This document shows positions 43,981-44,845 of a stretch of DNA of 44,845 nucleotides, in pieces (within the stretch, counting starts at the first letter, position 1; the number at the start of each line of letters is the position of its first letter). The notes beneath the pieces are model-generated. The model saw only the letters and a list, made by a program, of their open reading frames with translations. It ran no database searches and was not told where the DNA came from. The position numbers were made by a program, and so were the translations under genes. Source of the DNA: RGIG8767 sp964386235. Lineage in GTDB: Bacteria; Bacillota; Clostridia; Lachnospirales; Lachnospiraceae. The DNA lies in contig CAYLSH010000010.1 in the NCBI GenBank assembly GCA_964386235.1, forward strand, positions 1 through 44,845, read 5' to 3'.

Positions 43981-44583
43981 ATGGAGATAAGGGATACAAA
44001 AGGCAGAAACGAATACCGGGATGAGCATGCCCGGATTTTGGAAAATACACTTTCCAAAGGGGAAGTGCAAAAACAGATTGATGCCATGTCACAGGATGAA
44101 TTGCTTTCTTTGAAACGTTTTTTGTTTGAAGAAAGGATTCGTGTGATTGAGGAAAAAGAAGAGCAGAACCGTGTATATGAAAAATTCCTCAAGGAACGTA
44201 TGGTATTTCAGGATGAGATGAAAGCACTGAATCATAAAGTGCTTATGGAACGTAAGCGTTTGAAGGATGAAAACTCCTTTTTTGATAAGAAAATGAAGAT
44301 CTTACAGAATGGCTTTGTTCAGCTGGATATGGATCGCAAGAAATTTGAACGCGAAAAGAGTCAGTATGAGAGCCAAAAGAAATATACATCCTCCCATAAC
44401 TATTCTTACAAGGGAAGTGTTCCTGATTTCTTCCGGGGCGTCAATAGTATTCTCGGATTGAAGAAGCGTTACCGGGATCTGCTTAAGATTTTCCATCCGG
44501 ATAACCTCTGTGGCGACAGTGATACCGTTTTAGAAATCAATAAGCAATACGAATCCATGAAGAAACGGATGGGAGAGCGGTAA
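43981..44583 (+). CDS. Coiled-coil protein with C-terminal J-like (HPD) segment
   Basis: 200 residues, cytoplasmic. A long charged coiled coil rich in Lys, Glu and Arg spans about 20-135 (for example EERIRVIEEKEEQNRVYEKF). A Ser/Tyr-rich hinge follows. The last ~45 residues, LKKRYRDLLKIFHPDNLCG then VLEINKQYESMKKRM, look like helices II and III of a J domain with an intact HPD triad. If real, it would dock a DnaK-type Hsp70. AGGG sits about 7-8 nt before the ATG, overlapping the stop of the 45-residue gene. Target unknown. Confidence 0.8.
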   Translation: MEIRDTKGRNEYRDEHARILENTLSKGEVQKQIDAMSQDELLSLKRFLFEERIRVIEEKEEQNRVYEKFLKERMVFQDEMKALNHKVLMERKRLKDENSFFDKKMKILQNGFVQLDMDRKKFEREKSQYESQKKYTSSHNYSYKGSVPDFFRGVNSILGLKKRYRDLLKIFHPDNLCGDSDTVLEINKQYESMKKRMGER

Positions 44584-44619
44584 GAGTTTTACGGCATATT
44601 TTTATAATTTCGTACATAA

Positions 44620-44650
44620 AAAGGGTTGTCCAATCGGACAACCCTTCGTT
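44620..44650. terminator. Bidirectional terminator between the J-like gene and rpmB
   Basis: AAGGGTTGTCC-AATC-GGACAACCCTT is a perfect 11-bp stem. On the minus strand it is followed by TTTTTATG and so ends rpmB. On the plus strand it is followed by CGTTTGTTT, a weaker tract. Confidence 0.85.
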
Positions 44651-44658
44651 TGTTTCCA

Positions 44659-44844
44659 TTATGCTCTTTCAACACGGCCGGACTTTAAACATGTTGTGCA
44701 GACATGCATCTTCTTAGCTGCACCGTTTACTTTACATTTTACGCTTCTAACATTGGAATTCCAAATATGATTGGATCTTCTATGAGAATGGCTGACGTTG
44801 TTTCCAAAATGTACGCCTTTTCCGCAGATATCACATTTTGCCAT
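44659..44844 (-). CDS. rpmB: 50S ribosomal protein L28
   Basis: 61 residues, complete. Opens with MAKCDICGKGVHFGNNVSHS, contains HIWNSNVRSVK and ends with MHVCTTCLKSGRVERA. The CxxC pairs (CDIC and CTTC) make it a zinc-binding (C+) form. The start codon is one base from the window edge, so its promoter is outside. It is convergent with the J-like gene across the shared terminator. Confidence 0.97.
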   Translation of the reverse strand: MAKCDICGKGVHFGNNVSHSHRRSNHIWNSNVRSVKCKVNGAAKKMHVCTTCLKSGRVERA

Positions 44845-44845
44845 A

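Noticed and set aside
1..44845. CRISPR arrays, transposases, integrases, phage or toxin-antitoxin genes
   Set aside because: Scanned for and not found; the only tandem repeats are coding and lack spacers.

Overview
The window looks like chromosomal DNA from a Lachnospiraceae-type clostridium (Bacillota). The grounds are AT-leaning, Gram-positive style ribosome binding sites (AGGAGG-like), a GerW/YtfJ sporulation-family protein, a clostridial-length MetH without the reactivation domain, stand-alone IMP cyclohydrolase and AICAR transformylase instead of a fused PurH, and a cysteine-containing L28. The genus cannot be fixed by eye. The left edge lies inside a coding tandem repeat. A run of exactly 100 N at 13399-13498 marks an assembly gap of unknown true size.

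Layout. 1-9646: the 3' part of a giant, modular, probably exported repeat protein (at least 3,214 residues). 9697-11614: the last two steps of IMP synthesis on two separate polypeptides. 11624-11698: a strongly self-complementary intergenic element. 11736-14524: cardiolipin synthase, the first codons of a gene lost in the gap (probably a nucleotidyltransferase), and D-lactate dehydrogenase. 14539-16633: three small single-pass membrane proteins of unknown function, two with zinc ribbons. 16675-16747: a tRNA-Pro(AGG) on the minus strand, sharing a bidirectional terminator with that cluster. 16865-19529: a DEAD-box helicase and an RlmD-type rRNA methyltransferase, overlapping. 19965-24101: a TTE-rich lipoprotein amidase, a MalT-like LuxR regulator and a convergent lipoprotein. 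24302-27176: MetH plus a small coiled-coil membrane protein.

27223-34186 is a branched-chain amino acid block: ilvB-ilvN1, then ilvN2-ilvC from its own strong promoter, then a LysR regulator divergent from leuCD. The LysR/leuC intergenic region holds a perfect T-N11-A palindrome centred about 65 bp upstream of the inferred leuC start of transcription. leuA, leuB and ilvD are not in the window. 34382-35993 is ruvAB behind a LexA-like box. 36055-41558 holds zapA, a U32 peptidase-family protein and a SEDS/class B PBP pair, all cell-envelope or translation-associated. 41649-44583 holds a Nudix hydrolase, a small unknown, a DUF2953-like protein with a 36-bp coding tandem repeat, GerW, a 45-residue membrane peptide and a coiled-coil protein with a C-terminal J-like HPD segment. 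rpmB (L28) closes the window on the minus strand.

Most genes are ordinary housekeeping genes. The less explained items are the giant repeat protein, the three-gene zinc-ribbon membrane cluster, the structured element at 11624-11698, the second ilvN, and the GerW-neighbourhood proteins. Nothing here amounts to a clear undescribed defence or mobile system; no CRISPR array, transposase, integrase or phage gene was seen.
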